This document shows, piece by piece, positions 17,291 through 25,935 of a stretch of DNA of 64,000 nucleotides. The stretch covers positions 1,178,001 to 1,242,000 of the forward strand of contig NZ_CP146350.1 in the NCBI RefSeq assembly GCF_037055355.1, given 5' to 3'. How positions within the stretch are numbered: position 1 is the first letter of the stretch; each line of letters opens with the position of its first letter. This DNA comes from Streptomyces sp. DG1A-41 (GTDB taxonomy: Bacteria; Actinomycetota; Actinomycetes; Streptomycetales; Streptomycetaceae). The position numbers were made by a program, and so were the translations under genes. Below the pieces are notes generated by a model. The model did no database searches and had not been told where the DNA came from. It saw only the letters and a program-made list of their open reading frames with translations.

Positions 17291-18184
17291 GTGTCGCGTC
17301 TGTTCCGCTTCGGGGTCAACCTGCTCGCACCCGCGTCCGCCGAGGAGTGGCGCGCCAAGTGCCGCCGGGCCGAGGAGCTCGGATACGACGTGATCCTCGT
17401 CCCCGACCATCTGGGCATGCCGGCGCCCTTCCCGGCGCTCGTGGCGGCGGCCGAGGCGACCGAGCGACCGAGGCTCGGCACCTTCACGCTCAACGCGGGC
17501 TTCTGGAACCCGGCGCTGCTGGCCCGTGAGGTGGCCACGACGGACGCGCTGACGGGCGGCCGTCTGGAGCTCGGGCTCGGCGCCGGCTACGTACGGGCGG
17601 AGCACGACACGGCCGGGCTGCCGTTCGGCTCGCCGGGTGAACGGGTGGACCATCTGCGGCGCACGGTCGAGGAGTTGAAGCAGCTGCTGGGCTCGGACGA
17701 GCACCAGCCGCAGGCGGCGCAGCGGCCCCGGGTGCCGCTGCTGATCGGCGGAAACGGCGACCGCGTGCTGCGGCTGAGCGCCGGGCACGCCGACATCGCG
17801 GCGTTCACCGGAGCGCGGTCGGTGCCGGGCAGCACCACCGGGCAGTTGACGCCGATCACCGCGGACGAACTCGACGAACGCGTGGCGCGGTTCCTGAAGT
17901 TCGCGGCGGACCACCGCGAGGAGCCGCCCGAGCTGAACCTGCTCCTCCAGATGGTCATCGGCACCGAGGACCGCGAGGCCGCGGTTCAGCCGTTCCTCGA
18001 ACACGTCCCGGACATGACGGTGGATCAGGTCCTGGAGCTTCCCGTCTCCCTTGTCGGCACACCGGACGAGCTGACGGAGCAGGTCCTGGCCCGGCGCGAG
18101 CGCTACGGCTTCACGTATCTGACGGTCCTTGAGCCCTACATGGAGACGTTCGCGCCGGTCATGGAGCGGGTGCGCGGGGTCTGA
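17291..18184 (+). CDS. LLM-class F420-dependent oxidoreductase
   Basis: A 297-residue luciferase-like TIM-barrel protein. N-terminal FRFGVNLLAPAS, then AEELGYDVILVPDHLGMPAPFPALVAAAEAT, LGTFTLNAGFWNPALLAREVATTDALTGGRLELGLGAGY in separate blocks are typical of the F420-using LLM family found in Streptomyces and Mycobacterium. The substrate is unknown. It starts 46 bp after the permease stop with AGGAG upstream; co-transcription with the ABC operon is possible but not shown. Confidence 0.88.
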   Translation: MSRLFRFGVNLLAPASAEEWRAKCRRAEELGYDVILVPDHLGMPAPFPALVAAAEATERPRLGTFTLNAGFWNPALLAREVATTDALTGGRLELGLGAGYVRAEHDTAGLPFGSPGERVDHLRRTVEELKQLLGSDEHQPQAAQRPRVPLLIGGNGDRVLRLSAGHADIAAFTGARSVPGSTTGQLTPITADELDERVARFLKFAADHREEPPELNLLLQMVIGTEDREAAVQPFLEHVPDMTVDQVLELPVSLVGTPDELTEQVLARRERYGFTYLTVLEPYMETFAPVMERVRGV

Positions 18185-18240
18185 GGTCCGGATTCTGAAA
18201 GGGTGCGCCCGGGGGTGGCCGTGCCTGATGTGATCACGGC

Positions 18241-18666
18241 ATGACAGAGCTACGCATCCGGGCCGCGACGCCCGAGGACCTCGACACCGTGCTGGCCTTC
18301 TGGAAGGTGGCCGCGGAGGGCACGAGCATCAGCGACGACCGCAGTGGCGTGGAGCGACTGGTCGCGCGCGACCCCGAGGCCTTGATCCTGGCCGAGCGGG
18401 ACGGCGAGCTGGCCGGGACGGTGATCGCGGGGTTCGACGGCTGGCGCTGCCACCTCTACCGGCTGGCCGTGCGTCCGGACCACCGCCGCCAGGGCATCGC
18501 CTCCGCGCTGCTCGCCGCGGCCGAGGAACGGTTCGTACGGCTCGGAGGGCGGCGCGCGGACGCGATGGTGCTCACGCGCAACGAGACCGCGCACCGCGCG
18601 TGGGGGGCCGCCGGGTACGCGCCCGAGGAGAAGTGGCGGCGCTGGGTGAAGCCGCTTACGGACTAG
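18241..18666 (+). CDS. GNAT-family N-acetyltransferase
   Basis: A 141-residue GNAT domain: IRAATPEDLDTVLAFWKVAAE at the start, acetyl-CoA-binding motif A as RRQGIASALLAAAEE (about residues 83-97) and the C-terminal TRNETAHRAWGAAGY. Acceptor substrate unknown. It is followed by a hairpin and runs toward the TetR gene on the opposite strand. Confidence 0.87.
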   Translation: MTELRIRAATPEDLDTVLAFWKVAAEGTSISDDRSGVERLVARDPEALILAERDGELAGTVIAGFDGWRCHLYRLAVRPDHRRQGIASALLAAAEERFVRLGGRRADAMVLTRNETAHRAWGAAGYAPEEKWRRWVKPLTD

Positions 18667-18691
18667 GGGGCTTCTGATGGGAGTGAAGCCC
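18666..18691 (+). terminator. Hairpin after the GNAT gene
   Basis: GGGCTTC (18668-18674) pairs with GAAGCCC (18685-18691) around a 10-nt loop. A longer alternative pairs GGGGGCTTC (18666-18674) with GAAGCCCCC (18717-18725). The site lies between two convergent genes and begins at the GNAT stop, so a bidirectional terminator is likely. Confidence 0.55.
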
Positions 18692-18749
18692 TCACCGGCC
18701 AGGCGTGCCGGTCGGTGAAGCCCCCTCACCAGCCAGGCGTGCTGTTCGG
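18683..18749. repeat. Tandem imperfect duplication of about 33 bp at the TetR gene's 3' end
   Basis: Two adjacent copies: 18683-18714 (GTGAAGCC, CTCACCGGCCAGGCGTGC) and 18715-18749 (GTGAAGCCCC, CTCACCAGCCAGGCGTGC). The second covers the last codons and stop of the TetR-like gene; the first lies outside it. It looks like a local tandem duplication that also generates the alternative terminator stem. Confidence 0.65.
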
Positions 18750-19306
18750 GCTGAGGACTCCTGCCACGAGCCGGTGGGCGTAGGCGGTGTCGAGGCCGTC
18801 CGGGCGGAACAGGATGCGGTACATCATGGGCGCGACGACCTGGTCGATGACCCTCTCGACGCCGGGTGCCGGCTCCCCCGCTCGGACGCGCGACGGAGGA
18901 TGACGTCGACCTGCTGGGCGGCGTAGGCGGAGCACTGGCCGGCGTTGCCGCCGTCCGGGTCGCCGAGCAGGGCGTCGCGGATGTAGGCGCGGCCGGTGGG
19001 CGAGGACATCTCGTCGAGGAACTGCTCGGCCCAGGCCGTCAGGTCGTTCGCCAGGGTGCCGAGGTCCGCGGGTTCGGCGTCGGGCCGCAGCCGCTCGACC
19101 GCCACGTCCGACAGCAGTTCCTGCATGTCTCCCCAGCGGCGGTAGATCGTCGACGGCGTCACGCCCGCGCGCTGGGCGACCATCGGCACGGTCAAGGCGT
19201 CCCGGCCGACCTCCGAGGCGAGTTCGCGCACGGCGGTGTGCACCGCCGCCTGGACCCGGGCGCTGCGCCCGCCGGGGCGCACCATCTGCCTGCTCACAGA
19301 ACCCAC
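18726..19306 (-). pseudogene. TetR-family regulator interrupted by a 1-bp frameshift
   Basis: Reading from GTG 19306 (or ATG 19285, MVRPGGRSARVQ) gives a TetR HTH (ALTVPMVAQRAGVTPSTIYRRWGDMQELL) and most of the ligand domain, but the frame runs into unrelated sequence after RRASERG. The true C-terminus, VIDQVVAPMMYRILFRPDG and AHRLVAGVLSP, continues in another frame to the stop at 18726. Adding one base to the five-C run at 18875-18879 restores a continuous protein of about 193 residues (...ERGEPAPGVERVIDQ). It is either a real loss-of-function deletion or a homopolymer sequencing error. It sits 20 bp downstream of the amidase gene and is the natural candidate to bind the shared motif described at 19308 and 20967-21036. 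Confidence 0.8.
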
Positions 19307-19307
19307 C

Positions 19308-19327
19308 TTAAAGCGAACCCGTTGCGT
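19308..19327. promoter_or_regulatory. Candidate TetR operator before the TetR gene
   Basis: TTAAAGC-GAACCCG-TTGCGT, in the 20-bp gap between the amidase stop and the TetR start. The outer 13 bases are identical to TTAAAGC-N7-TTGCGT on the minus strand at 21017-21036, in the amidase/metallo-hydrolase promoter region. Shared sequence and position suggest autoregulation. Confidence 0.6.
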
Positions 19328-20734
19328 CTAGCACGGTACGGACCGGGCCGCAGGCGCGAGACCGCGGGCGGGCCGGGTTTGTTCGCAGGCGTGCCCGACC
19401 CGCAGCAACGCGCTCTCCCCGAGGGGCGGCCCGATGAGCTGCATGCCGATCGGCAGCCCCGCCGTGTCGTGGCCGACCGGTACGGACAGTGAGGGCACGC
19501 CGGTGATGTTGGCCGGGGCCGAGAGCCGCACATAGGCGTCGGAGACGCCCTCGACGGTGCCGTCGGCCCAGGTGACCTGCTCCTGACCGGCCGCGACGGC
19601 GGTTGTCGGCACGGTGGGGGCGGCGATCAGGTCGACCTCCCGCAGCATGCGCGCCCATTCCCGCCGCATGAGGGTGCGGGAGCGCTGGGCGCGCAGGTAG
19701 TCCCCGGCGGGCATGAGCTCACCGGCTTCCAGGAGGATCCGGACGTCGGCCTGGTAGAGCTCGGGGACCGTGCGCAGGGTGCTCTCGTGATAGGCGGTGG
19801 CCTCGGGCACCATCAGGCCCCACTGGGTGGCCTGGATGTAGCGGGTCATGGGGATCTCGACCTCGACGAGTCGGGCACCGAGCGACTGGAGCCGGCCGAT
19901 CGCGCTTCGGACGGCGGCTTCCACCTCCGCGTCGACGTGGTCGAAGTAGTAGGTGCGCGGCACGCCGATCCGCAGCCCGGTCAGATCCGTGTCCGGGCCC
20001 GGCCGGTAGTGGGCCGGTGCTGTGGCCAGGGATGCGGGGTCGCGCGGGTCGTGCCCGGCCAGGGCCTCGAGGACCAGGGCCGCGTCCTCGGTGGTGCGGG
20101 TGATCGGGCCGACGTGGTCCAGCGACCAGGACAGGGACGTGACGCCGTGGCGCGGGACGAGGCCGTAGGTCGGTTTGAGGCCGACGGCCCCGTTCAGCGC
20201 GGCGGGCACCCGGATGGATCCGCCGGTGTCGGTGCCCAGGGCGAAGGTGGCGGCGCCGGCGGCGACGGCGACGGCTGATCCGCCGCTGGAGCCGCCGGCG
20301 ACCCGGCCGGAGTCCCAGGCGTTGTGGGTCTGCGGGGTGGTCAGCCCGTAGGCGAACTCGTGCGTGTGGGTCTTGCCGACCAGGACCGCTCCGGCCGCCG
20401 ACAGGCGTGCGGCGACGGTGCTGTCGGTCTGCGCGCGGTGGTCGGACCGGACCCGGGAACCGGCCGACGTGGTCGTACCGGCGACATCGATCAGGTCCTT
20501 CAGGCCCATCGGGATGCCGTGCAGCGGACCGCGGTGGCGGCCGGCGGCGATGTCGTTCCCGGCTCGGCGCGCGGCCCGGCGCGCCTGCTCGGCGTCGACG
20601 GTGACGTAGGCCCGAAGGTGCGGCTCCACCTGCTCGATGCGCTCCAGTACGGAGTCGGTCAGCTCGACGGGGGACATTTGACGTGCCCGGATCGCGTCGG
20701 CGGCGGCCGCGAGCGTCAGTTCATACGGCTGCAT
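19328..20734 (-). CDS. Amidase-signature family hydrolase (AtzE/GatA-like)
   Basis: A 468-residue amidase with the Ser-cisSer-Lys triad: Lys79 in PMGLKDLIDVAG, cis-Ser149 in VAGGSSGGS and nucleophile Ser173 in GTDTGGSIRVP. It cleaves amide bonds of small molecules. The upstream 79-residue gene resembles AtzG, the GatC-like partner of AtzE (1-carboxybiuret hydrolase), so this is probably a two-subunit amidase rather than a tRNA amidotransferase; no gatB is present. The start overlaps the partner gene by 19 bp. The natural substrate is unknown. Confidence 0.9.
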   Translation of the reverse strand: MQPYELTLAAAADAIRARQMSPVELTDSVLERIEQVEPHLRAYVTVDAEQARRAARRAGNDIAAGRHRGPLHGIPMGLKDLIDVAGTTTSAGSRVRSDHRAQTDSTVAARLSAAGAVLVGKTHTHEFAYGLTTPQTHNAWDSGRVAGGSSGGSAVAVAAGAATFALGTDTGGSIRVPAALNGAVGLKPTYGLVPRHGVTSLSWSLDHVGPITRTTEDAALVLEALAGHDPRDPASLATAPAHYRPGPDTDLTGLRIGVPRTYYFDHVDAEVEAAVRSAIGRLQSLGARLVEVEIPMTRYIQATQWGLMVPEATAYHESTLRTVPELYQADVRILLEAGELMPAGDYLRAQRSRTLMRREWARMLREVDLIAAPTVPTTAVAAGQEQVTWADGTVEGVSDAYVRLSAPANITGVPSLSVPVGHDTAGLPIGMQLIGPPLGESALLRVGHACEQTRPARGLAPAARSVPC

Positions 20735-20955
20735 CGTGCGTCTCCTTCGCCGTCGTGGGCATCCTTCACCGCTGCCGCGCGGTAGGCGGGGGCGGGCGGG
20801 GTGTCCCCGAAGTCCAGCTCCCTCAGGACCGCCACGACGGAGTGGATGTGGCCGGCGGTGGCCGCGACCGCCGCGTGACGGTCGGCGGGCAGTACGAGCC
20901 CGGCGCGGTGGGCCCAGCGGGCCGCTTCGGGCGGCGTGAGTTCGGGCTGGGACAT
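20716..20955 (-). CDS. AtzG-like small amidase subunit
   Basis: A 79-residue protein with a short helical pattern (RWAHRAGLVLPADRHAAVAA, HSVVAVLRELDFGDTPPAP) resembling AtzG/DUF4089 proteins, GatC-like subunits that wrap and stabilise AtzE-type amidases. The gene precedes the amidase and overlaps it by 19 bp. The last roughly 20 residues are not conserved-looking. The family call rests on pattern and context. Confidence 0.65.
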   Translation of the reverse strand: MSQPELTPPEAARWAHRAGLVLPADRHAAVAATAGHIHSVVAVLRELDFGDTPPAPAYRAAAVKDAHDGEGDARCSRMN

Positions 20956-20966
20956 GGACTCCCCTA

Positions 20967-21036
20967 CAAAGGCTATCTGTTTGCGTTAGTGGACTCTAGG
21001 ACCTACGGTCGCCTTAACGCAAACAGATTGCTTTAA
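20967..21036. promoter_or_regulatory. Paired inverted operators in the amidase/metallo-hydrolase promoter
   Basis: Two 20-bp sites face each other between the divergent genes: 20967-20986 (CAAAGGC-TATCTGT-TTGCGT) and, on the minus strand, 21017-21036 (TTAAAGC-AATCTGT-TTGCGT). They share a 14-bp perfect inverted repeat, ATCTGTTTGCGTTA at 20975-20988 and its complement at 21015-21028, with centres 40 bp apart. The pattern fits cooperative TetR-type binding over both promoters. Confidence 0.65.
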
Positions 21037-21056
21037 GCGCATCCCGAGGAGGACCA

Positions 21057-21944
21057 TTGACCACGCCCGCTTCCTGGACCGTGGGCGGCATCACCGTCCA
21101 CCGCGTCGACGAGATCCCCCTGCCATCCGCCACCGGCCCCTGGCTGCTGCCCGGCGCCACCCCGCAGGTCGTCACGGGGCAGCAGTGGCTGCGCCCCCAC
21201 TTCGCCGACGAAGGCCTCCTGCGTCTCGACAGCCACAGCTTCGCGTTCACCGTCGGCGGGCTGCGCGTCCTGGTGGACACCGGCATCGGAAACGGCAAAG
21301 AGCGGGCCAACCCCGCCTGGCACCACCTCGACACCGACTACCTTCAGCGCCTTGGCGCCGCCGGATTCCCCCCGGACTCGGTCGACTTGGTGATCCTCAC
21401 CCACCTGCACGCCGATCACGTCGGCTGGAACACCCGGGAGGTGAACGGCGAGTGGGTGCCCACCTTCCCGAACGCCCGCCACCTCACCTCCCGCACCGAG
21501 CGGGAGTTCTGGTCCGGGTACGACATGGACGAGGCGCGCCGGCAGGTGTTCCGCGACTCCGTGATCCCGGTGGAGGAGGCGGGACTGCTCAACCTCCTCG
21601 ACGTCCCCGCCGAGGGCCTCGAAGTCGTCCCGGGGCTGCGCCTAGTCCCGACTCCCGGGCACACCCCCGGCCATATAGCCGTCGAACTGACCAGCCACGG
21701 ACGCACGGCACTGATCACCGGCGACTGCGTCCACCACCCCGTCCAGCTCGCTCACCCCGACATCGGTGCCTGTGTCGACATCGACCCCGGACGGTCACAG
21801 GCTTCGCGCCGCGAGCTGCTCGGCGCGCTCGCCGGCACGGACACCCTCCTCCTGGGCACCCACTTCCCACCGCCCACCGCCGGCCACGTCGTCCCCCACG
21901 AGGGCGCCTACCGGCTCTCCCCGGTCCCCGCCGACTCTCCCTGA
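21057..21944 (+). CDS. Metallo-beta-lactamase-fold hydrolase
   Basis: A 295-residue MBL-fold enzyme, TTG start with GAGGAGG upstream. The metal motif is THLHADHVGW (His116, His118, Asp120, His121), with further ligands in PTPGHTPGHIAVE, ITGDCVHHP and LLGTHFPPP. The sequence is of the AHL-lactonase/quinolone-hydrolase-like type rather than RNase Z or glyoxalase. It diverges from the AtzG-amidase operon and shares its operator pair, so the two enzymes likely act on the same compound, for example ring-opening followed by amide hydrolysis. That is inference. Confidence 0.85.
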   Translation: MTTPASWTVGGITVHRVDEIPLPSATGPWLLPGATPQVVTGQQWLRPHFADEGLLRLDSHSFAFTVGGLRVLVDTGIGNGKERANPAWHHLDTDYLQRLGAAGFPPDSVDLVILTHLHADHVGWNTREVNGEWVPTFPNARHLTSRTEREFWSGYDMDEARRQVFRDSVIPVEEAGLLNLLDVPAEGLEVVPGLRLVPTPGHTPGHIAVELTSHGRTALITGDCVHHPVQLAHPDIGACVDIDPGRSQASRRELLGALAGTDTLLLGTHFPPPTAGHVVPHEGAYRLSPVPADSP

Positions 21945-22110
21945 GACCCTCTGAGCACCCCGACCGCAGGACTTTGCCCATCCTTTACCCTTGTATGGCC
22001 ACTCGGTTCTGCATGAAAGGTTGTGAGCGTCCGCCCATGGGCGAGCCTCCCAGTACGCGACACCGCGCGTTCCGCCCCGTCCTGGAGAACCATGGAACGG
22101 GGGTGAACCG

Positions 22111-23451
22111 ATGACCGAAGTGCTCCTCCTTCTGGCGGCGATCCTGCTCTCGATCGCCTGCGGCGCCTTCGTGGCGGCCGAGTTCTCCCTCACCACGGTC
22201 GAGCGCGCCGAGCTGGAGCAGGCCGTGGCGCGCGGCGAGCGGGGCGCGCAGGGCGCCCTGAAGGCCGTACGGAACCTGACGTTCCAGCTCTCCGGGGCGC
22301 AGCTCGGCATCACGGTCACGAACCTGGTCGTCGGCATGCTCGCCGAGCCGTCGATCGCCGCGCTGATCGCCGGGCCGCTGGAGGACGTCGGCGTCTCCCG
22401 GTCGGCGTCGCACAGCCTTGCGCTGGTGCTGGGCACGGCTCTGTCGACGGTGTTCCTGATGGTCGTCGGCGAGCTGGTGCCGAAGAACTGGGCGATCTCG
22501 TCGCCGCTGACGGTCGCCAAGACCGTGGGCAACGCCCAGCGCTGGTTCAGCGCCGCGTTCCGGCCCTTCATCAGGCACCTCAACAACACGGCGAACCGTG
22601 TCGTGCGCCGGATCGGTGTGGAGCCCGCCGAGGAACTGGCGTCGGCGCGCGGACCGCAGGAGCTGGCGGCGCTCGCCCGGCACTCCGCCAGGGAAGGCGT
22701 CCTGGAGGCCGACACCGCCGAGCTGTTCGTACGGACGCTGAACCTCGCCGACCTGACCGCGGAGAACGTGATGACGCCCCGGGTGCAGGTCGTCGCCCTG
22801 GACGTGCAGGCGACCCTGGAGGACGTGGCGAACGCGACCCGGGCGACCGGCCTGTCCCGGTTCCCCGTCTACCGCGGCACGCTCGACTCGGTCGTGGGAA
22901 CCGCGCACGTCAAGGACGTACTCGCGGTACCGGCGGAGCGCCGGACCCGGATCTTCGTCTCCGAGCTGATGCGCGAGCCGCTGCTGGTCCCGGAGACGCT
23001 CACCGTCGACCGGCTCCTGGACCGGCTCTCCGGCAAGCGCACGATGGCCGTCGTGATCGACGAGTACGGCGGCACGGCGGGCGTGGCCACCCTGGAGGAC
23101 ATCGTCGAGGAGGTCGTCGGCGAGGTGCGCGACGAGCACGACCCGCACGAGCTGCCCGACCTCGCGCCGGCCGGCACGGACGAGGCCGGCCACGCCCTGT
23201 ACTCGGCCGACGGCTCCGCGCGCGTGGACCAGCTCGAAGCCGTCGGGCTGCGCGCACCGGAGGGGCCGTACGAGACGCTCGCCGGGCTGGTGGCGACGGT
23301 ACTCGGCCGGATACCGGCCGTGGGTGACACCCTCGAGGTCGCCGGCTGGCGGATGGAGGTCCTGGACGCCACGGGCCGCCGAGCCGCCCGCGTCCGGCTG
23401 CGAGCGCCCCTCGACGACGAGAAGCCCGACGAGAGGGGAGTGGCGCTGTGA
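22111..23451 (+). CDS. CNNM/CorC-family membrane protein (hemolysin-like), first of a pair
   Basis: A 446-residue protein: DUF21/CNNM transmembrane domain (residues 1-190, AAEFSLTTVERAELEQ, VGELVPKNWAISSP), two CBS domains (about 205-330, NVMTPRVQVVALD and MAVVIDEYGGTAGVATLED) and a CorC/HlyC C-terminal domain (about 345-430). The family is linked to Mg2+/Co2+ extrusion and to metal homeostasis. It overlaps the second CNNM gene by 4 bp (GTGA). Confidence 0.9.
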   Translation: MTEVLLLLAAILLSIACGAFVAAEFSLTTVERAELEQAVARGERGAQGALKAVRNLTFQLSGAQLGITVTNLVVGMLAEPSIAALIAGPLEDVGVSRSASHSLALVLGTALSTVFLMVVGELVPKNWAISSPLTVAKTVGNAQRWFSAAFRPFIRHLNNTANRVVRRIGVEPAEELASARGPQELAALARHSAREGVLEADTAELFVRTLNLADLTAENVMTPRVQVVALDVQATLEDVANATRATGLSRFPVYRGTLDSVVGTAHVKDVLAVPAERRTRIFVSELMREPLLVPETLTVDRLLDRLSGKRTMAVVIDEYGGTAGVATLEDIVEEVVGEVRDEHDPHELPDLAPAGTDEAGHALYSADGSARVDQLEAVGLRAPEGPYETLAGLVATVLGRIPAVGDTLEVAGWRMEVLDATGRRAARVRLRAPLDDEKPDERGVAL

Positions 23452-24461
23452 CCGCCGTCCAGCTGCTGATCGGTCTGGCGACGCTCGTCGTCAACGCCTT
23501 CTTCGTCGGCGCCGAGTTCGCCCTGATCTCGGTCCGCCGCAGCCAGATCGAGCCCTACGCCGACCGGGGCGACCGGCGCGCCAAGAGCGTGCTGTGGGGC
23601 CTGGAGCACGTGTCCGCGCTGATGGCGGCCGCGCAGCTCGGCATCACGCTGTGCACGCTGGTGCTGGGTGTGGTGGCCGAGCCGGCGATCGCGCACCTGC
23701 TGGAGCCGGTGTTCCACGCGATCGGCGTGCCCGAGGGCGCGGGGCACGCGGTGTCCTTCGTGATCGCGCTGGCCCTGGCCACGTATCTGCACATGCTGCT
23801 CGGCGAGATGGTGCCGAAGAACATCGCGCTCGCCGAGCCGGTACGCAGCGCGCTGACGCTCGGCCCGCCCCTGGTGGCGCTGTCCCGGGCGCTGCGCCCG
23901 GTGATCTTCACGGTGAACGCCTTCGCCAACACCCTGCTGAAGTTGCTGCGCGTGGAGGCGCGGGAGGAGGTCGCCGCGTCCTACTCGGATGCCGAGATAG
24001 CGCAGATCGTGAAGGACTCCAGCGAGGCCGGCCTCATCGACGACCGCGCCCAGGAGCGGCTGCACGACGCGCTGGAGCTGGGCCGCCGTCCGGTGCGCGA
24101 TGTCGTGCTGCCGCTGCAACGCGTGGTGTACGCGCGGGTGGGCGTCACTCCGGACGAGCTGGAGCGGCTGTCGGCGGAGTCCGGGTTCTCCCGTTTCCCG
24201 GTGGTGGACGAGGGGCGGCGGATCGTCGGCTATCTGCATGTGAAGGACGCGCTGGACGCCGCCGGGCGCGATGTGCCGTTCCGGCTGCGGGACATGCGGC
24301 CCATCGCGCGCGTACGGGAGCACACGCCGCTGGACGACGTCCTCACGGCGATGCGGGGCAGCCGTACGCACGTCGCGGCCGTCCTCGGGGCGGACGGCCA
24401 GCTGGCCGGCCTCGTGACCATGGAGGACGTACTGCGGGAGCTGTTCGGCCAGCGGGCGTGA
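23448..24461 (+). CDS. CNNM-family membrane protein, second of a pair
   Basis: A 337-residue CNNM protein: transmembrane domain (AEFALISVRRSQIEPYADRGDRR, LGEMVPKNIALAEPV) and two CBS domains ending VAAVLGADGQLAGLVTMEDVLRELFG. It lacks the CorC C-terminal domain of its upstream partner. The 4-bp overlap and shared architecture suggest a heteromeric pair; this two-gene arrangement is common in actinobacteria. Confidence 0.9.
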   Translation: MTAVQLLIGLATLVVNAFFVGAEFALISVRRSQIEPYADRGDRRAKSVLWGLEHVSALMAAAQLGITLCTLVLGVVAEPAIAHLLEPVFHAIGVPEGAGHAVSFVIALALATYLHMLLGEMVPKNIALAEPVRSALTLGPPLVALSRALRPVIFTVNAFANTLLKLLRVEAREEVAASYSDAEIAQIVKDSSEAGLIDDRAQERLHDALELGRRPVRDVVLPLQRVVYARVGVTPDELERLSAESGFSRFPVVDEGRRIVGYLHVKDALDAAGRDVPFRLRDMRPIARVREHTPLDDVLTAMRGSRTHVAAVLGADGQLAGLVTMEDVLRELFGQRA

Positions 24462-24534
24462 GGGACCGGCTGTCGATGCTGCCGGGCGGGTGACCGACTG
24501 CTGGGTATGTGCACGGGATATCATTTCCGCCGCC

Positions 24535-25314
24535 ATGGACACGAACCCCACCTACAGCAGCCTGGTCGCGCTCGGCGACTCCTTCACCGAGGGCATGTCG
24601 GACCTGCTGCCCGACGGCACCTACCGGGGCTGGGCCGACCTGCTCGCCGCGCGGATGGCCGCCCGTACGCCCGGCTTCCGGTACGCCAACCTCGCGGTGC
24701 GCGGCAAGCTGATCCGGCAGATCGTCGACGAGCAGGTGGACGTCGCGGCGGCCATGGGCGCCGACGTGATCACCCTGGTGGGCGGGCTCAACGACACCCT
24801 GCGGCCCAAGTGCGACATGGGTCGGGTGCGCGGTCTGCTGGAGGAGGCCGTGGAGAAGCTGGCTCCCGCCTGCCGGCAGCTCGTGCTGATGCGCAGCCCG
24901 GGCCGCCGGGGCCCTGTCCTGGAGCGGTTCCGGCCGCGCATGGAGGAGCTGTTCGCCTGCGTAGACGAGCTAGCCGCACGGCACGGCGCGATCGTCGTCG
25001 ACCTGTACGGCGCCCCCTCGCTCGCCGACCCGCGGATGTGGGACGTGGACCGGCTGCACCTGACGGGCGAAGGCCACCGCCGGATCGCGGAGGCGGTGTG
25101 GCAGGCGCTCGGCCACGAGCCCGAGGACACCGAGTGGCGTGCCCCTCTGCCGACGACGCTGCCGCCCGGCTGGGTCATGCGCCGCGCGGCGGACCTGCGG
25201 TTCGCCCGGCAGCACCTGCTGCCCTGGATCGGCCGCCGCCTGACGGGCCGCTCCTCGGGCGACGGCCTGCCACCGAAGCGGCCCGAGCTGTTGCCGTACG
25301 AGGGTCGTGCTTAG
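24535..25314 (+). CDS. SGNH/GDSL-family hydrolase
   Basis: A 259-residue cytoplasmic esterase-like protein. Block I is VALGDSFTEGM (nucleophile Ser16), block III GGLND and block V DVDRLHLTGEGHRRI with the catalytic Asp-x-x-His. There is no signal peptide. A TATCAT hexamer at 24519-24524 lies 10 bases before the ATG, so the mRNA may have almost no leader. Natural ester unknown. Confidence 0.88.
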   Translation: MDTNPTYSSLVALGDSFTEGMSDLLPDGTYRGWADLLAARMAARTPGFRYANLAVRGKLIRQIVDEQVDVAAAMGADVITLVGGLNDTLRPKCDMGRVRGLLEEAVEKLAPACRQLVLMRSPGRRGPVLERFRPRMEELFACVDELAARHGAIVVDLYGAPSLADPRMWDVDRLHLTGEGHRRIAEAVWQALGHEPEDTEWRAPLPTTLPPGWVMRRAADLRFARQHLLPWIGRRLTGRSSGDGLPPKRPELLPYEGRA

Positions 25315-25381
25315 GCGGTTCCGTCCGGGCCCTTCACTGTGCTCGGTACGATTCGTGCACTGTTTCAGGAGGGGGGACGTC

Positions 25382-25930
25382 ATGGTGGCGTTCAGCGTGC
25401 GTCCGGACATCGACGCGGCGGCCGAGAAGCTGTCCAGCACTGTGGGTGCGAAGCGTGAGATTCAGCGGCTGCCCGAGGTGCTGTGGGAGGGCGAGACCGT
25501 GGAGTTGCTCGCCACGGGGGTGTACGGCAAGGGCAACGGCCTGCTGGCGATGACGAACCAGCGGCTGATCTTCTACTTCCACGGGGTGATGTCACAGAAG
25601 GTCGAGGACTTCCCCTACAACCGCATCAGCTCGGTGCAGTGGTCGGGAGGCATGCTGATGGGGACGCTGACGGTGTTCGCCTCGGGCAACAAGGCTGAGA
25701 TCAAGCAGGTACCCAAGGACCAGGGCAAGACCCTCGCGGATCAGCTGCGGCAACGGATCTCGGGTGGCGCCCCGAGCGCCCCGAGCGCCCCGGTCCAGCC
25801 CGCGCCTGCTGCCGCGTCGGCCGGGGACATCGCTGCGCGGCTGTCGACCCTGGACCAGCTGCGTGCGGCTGGTGCGATCACGGACGAGGAGTACCGGGAC
25901 CGCCGAACGAAGATCCTGGACAGCCTCTAG
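25382..25930 (+). CDS. PH-domain protein with C-terminal SHOCT motif
   Basis: A 182-residue protein. A bacterial PH domain (about residues 30-125: EGETVELLATGVYGKGNGLLAMTNQRLIFY, FPYNRISSVQWSGG) is followed by a Pro/Ala linker and a C-terminal SHOCT motif (LSTLDQLRAAGAITDEEYRDRRTKIL). SHOCT motifs are short oligomerisation elements. GGAGGGGGGACG precedes the ATG. Function is unknown; such proteins are widespread in actinobacteria and phages. Confidence 0.85.
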   Translation: MVAFSVRPDIDAAAEKLSSTVGAKREIQRLPEVLWEGETVELLATGVYGKGNGLLAMTNQRLIFYFHGVMSQKVEDFPYNRISSVQWSGGMLMGTLTVFASGNKAEIKQVPKDQGKTLADQLRQRISGGAPSAPSAPVQPAPAAASAGDIAARLSTLDQLRAAGAITDEEYRDRRTKILDSL

Positions 25931-25935
25931 GCGGC

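Noticed and set aside
19328..20955. GatA/GatC of the tRNA amidotransferase
   Set aside because: No gatB nearby, the small subunit is AtzG-like rather than GatC, and the operon shares operators with a metallo-hydrolase.
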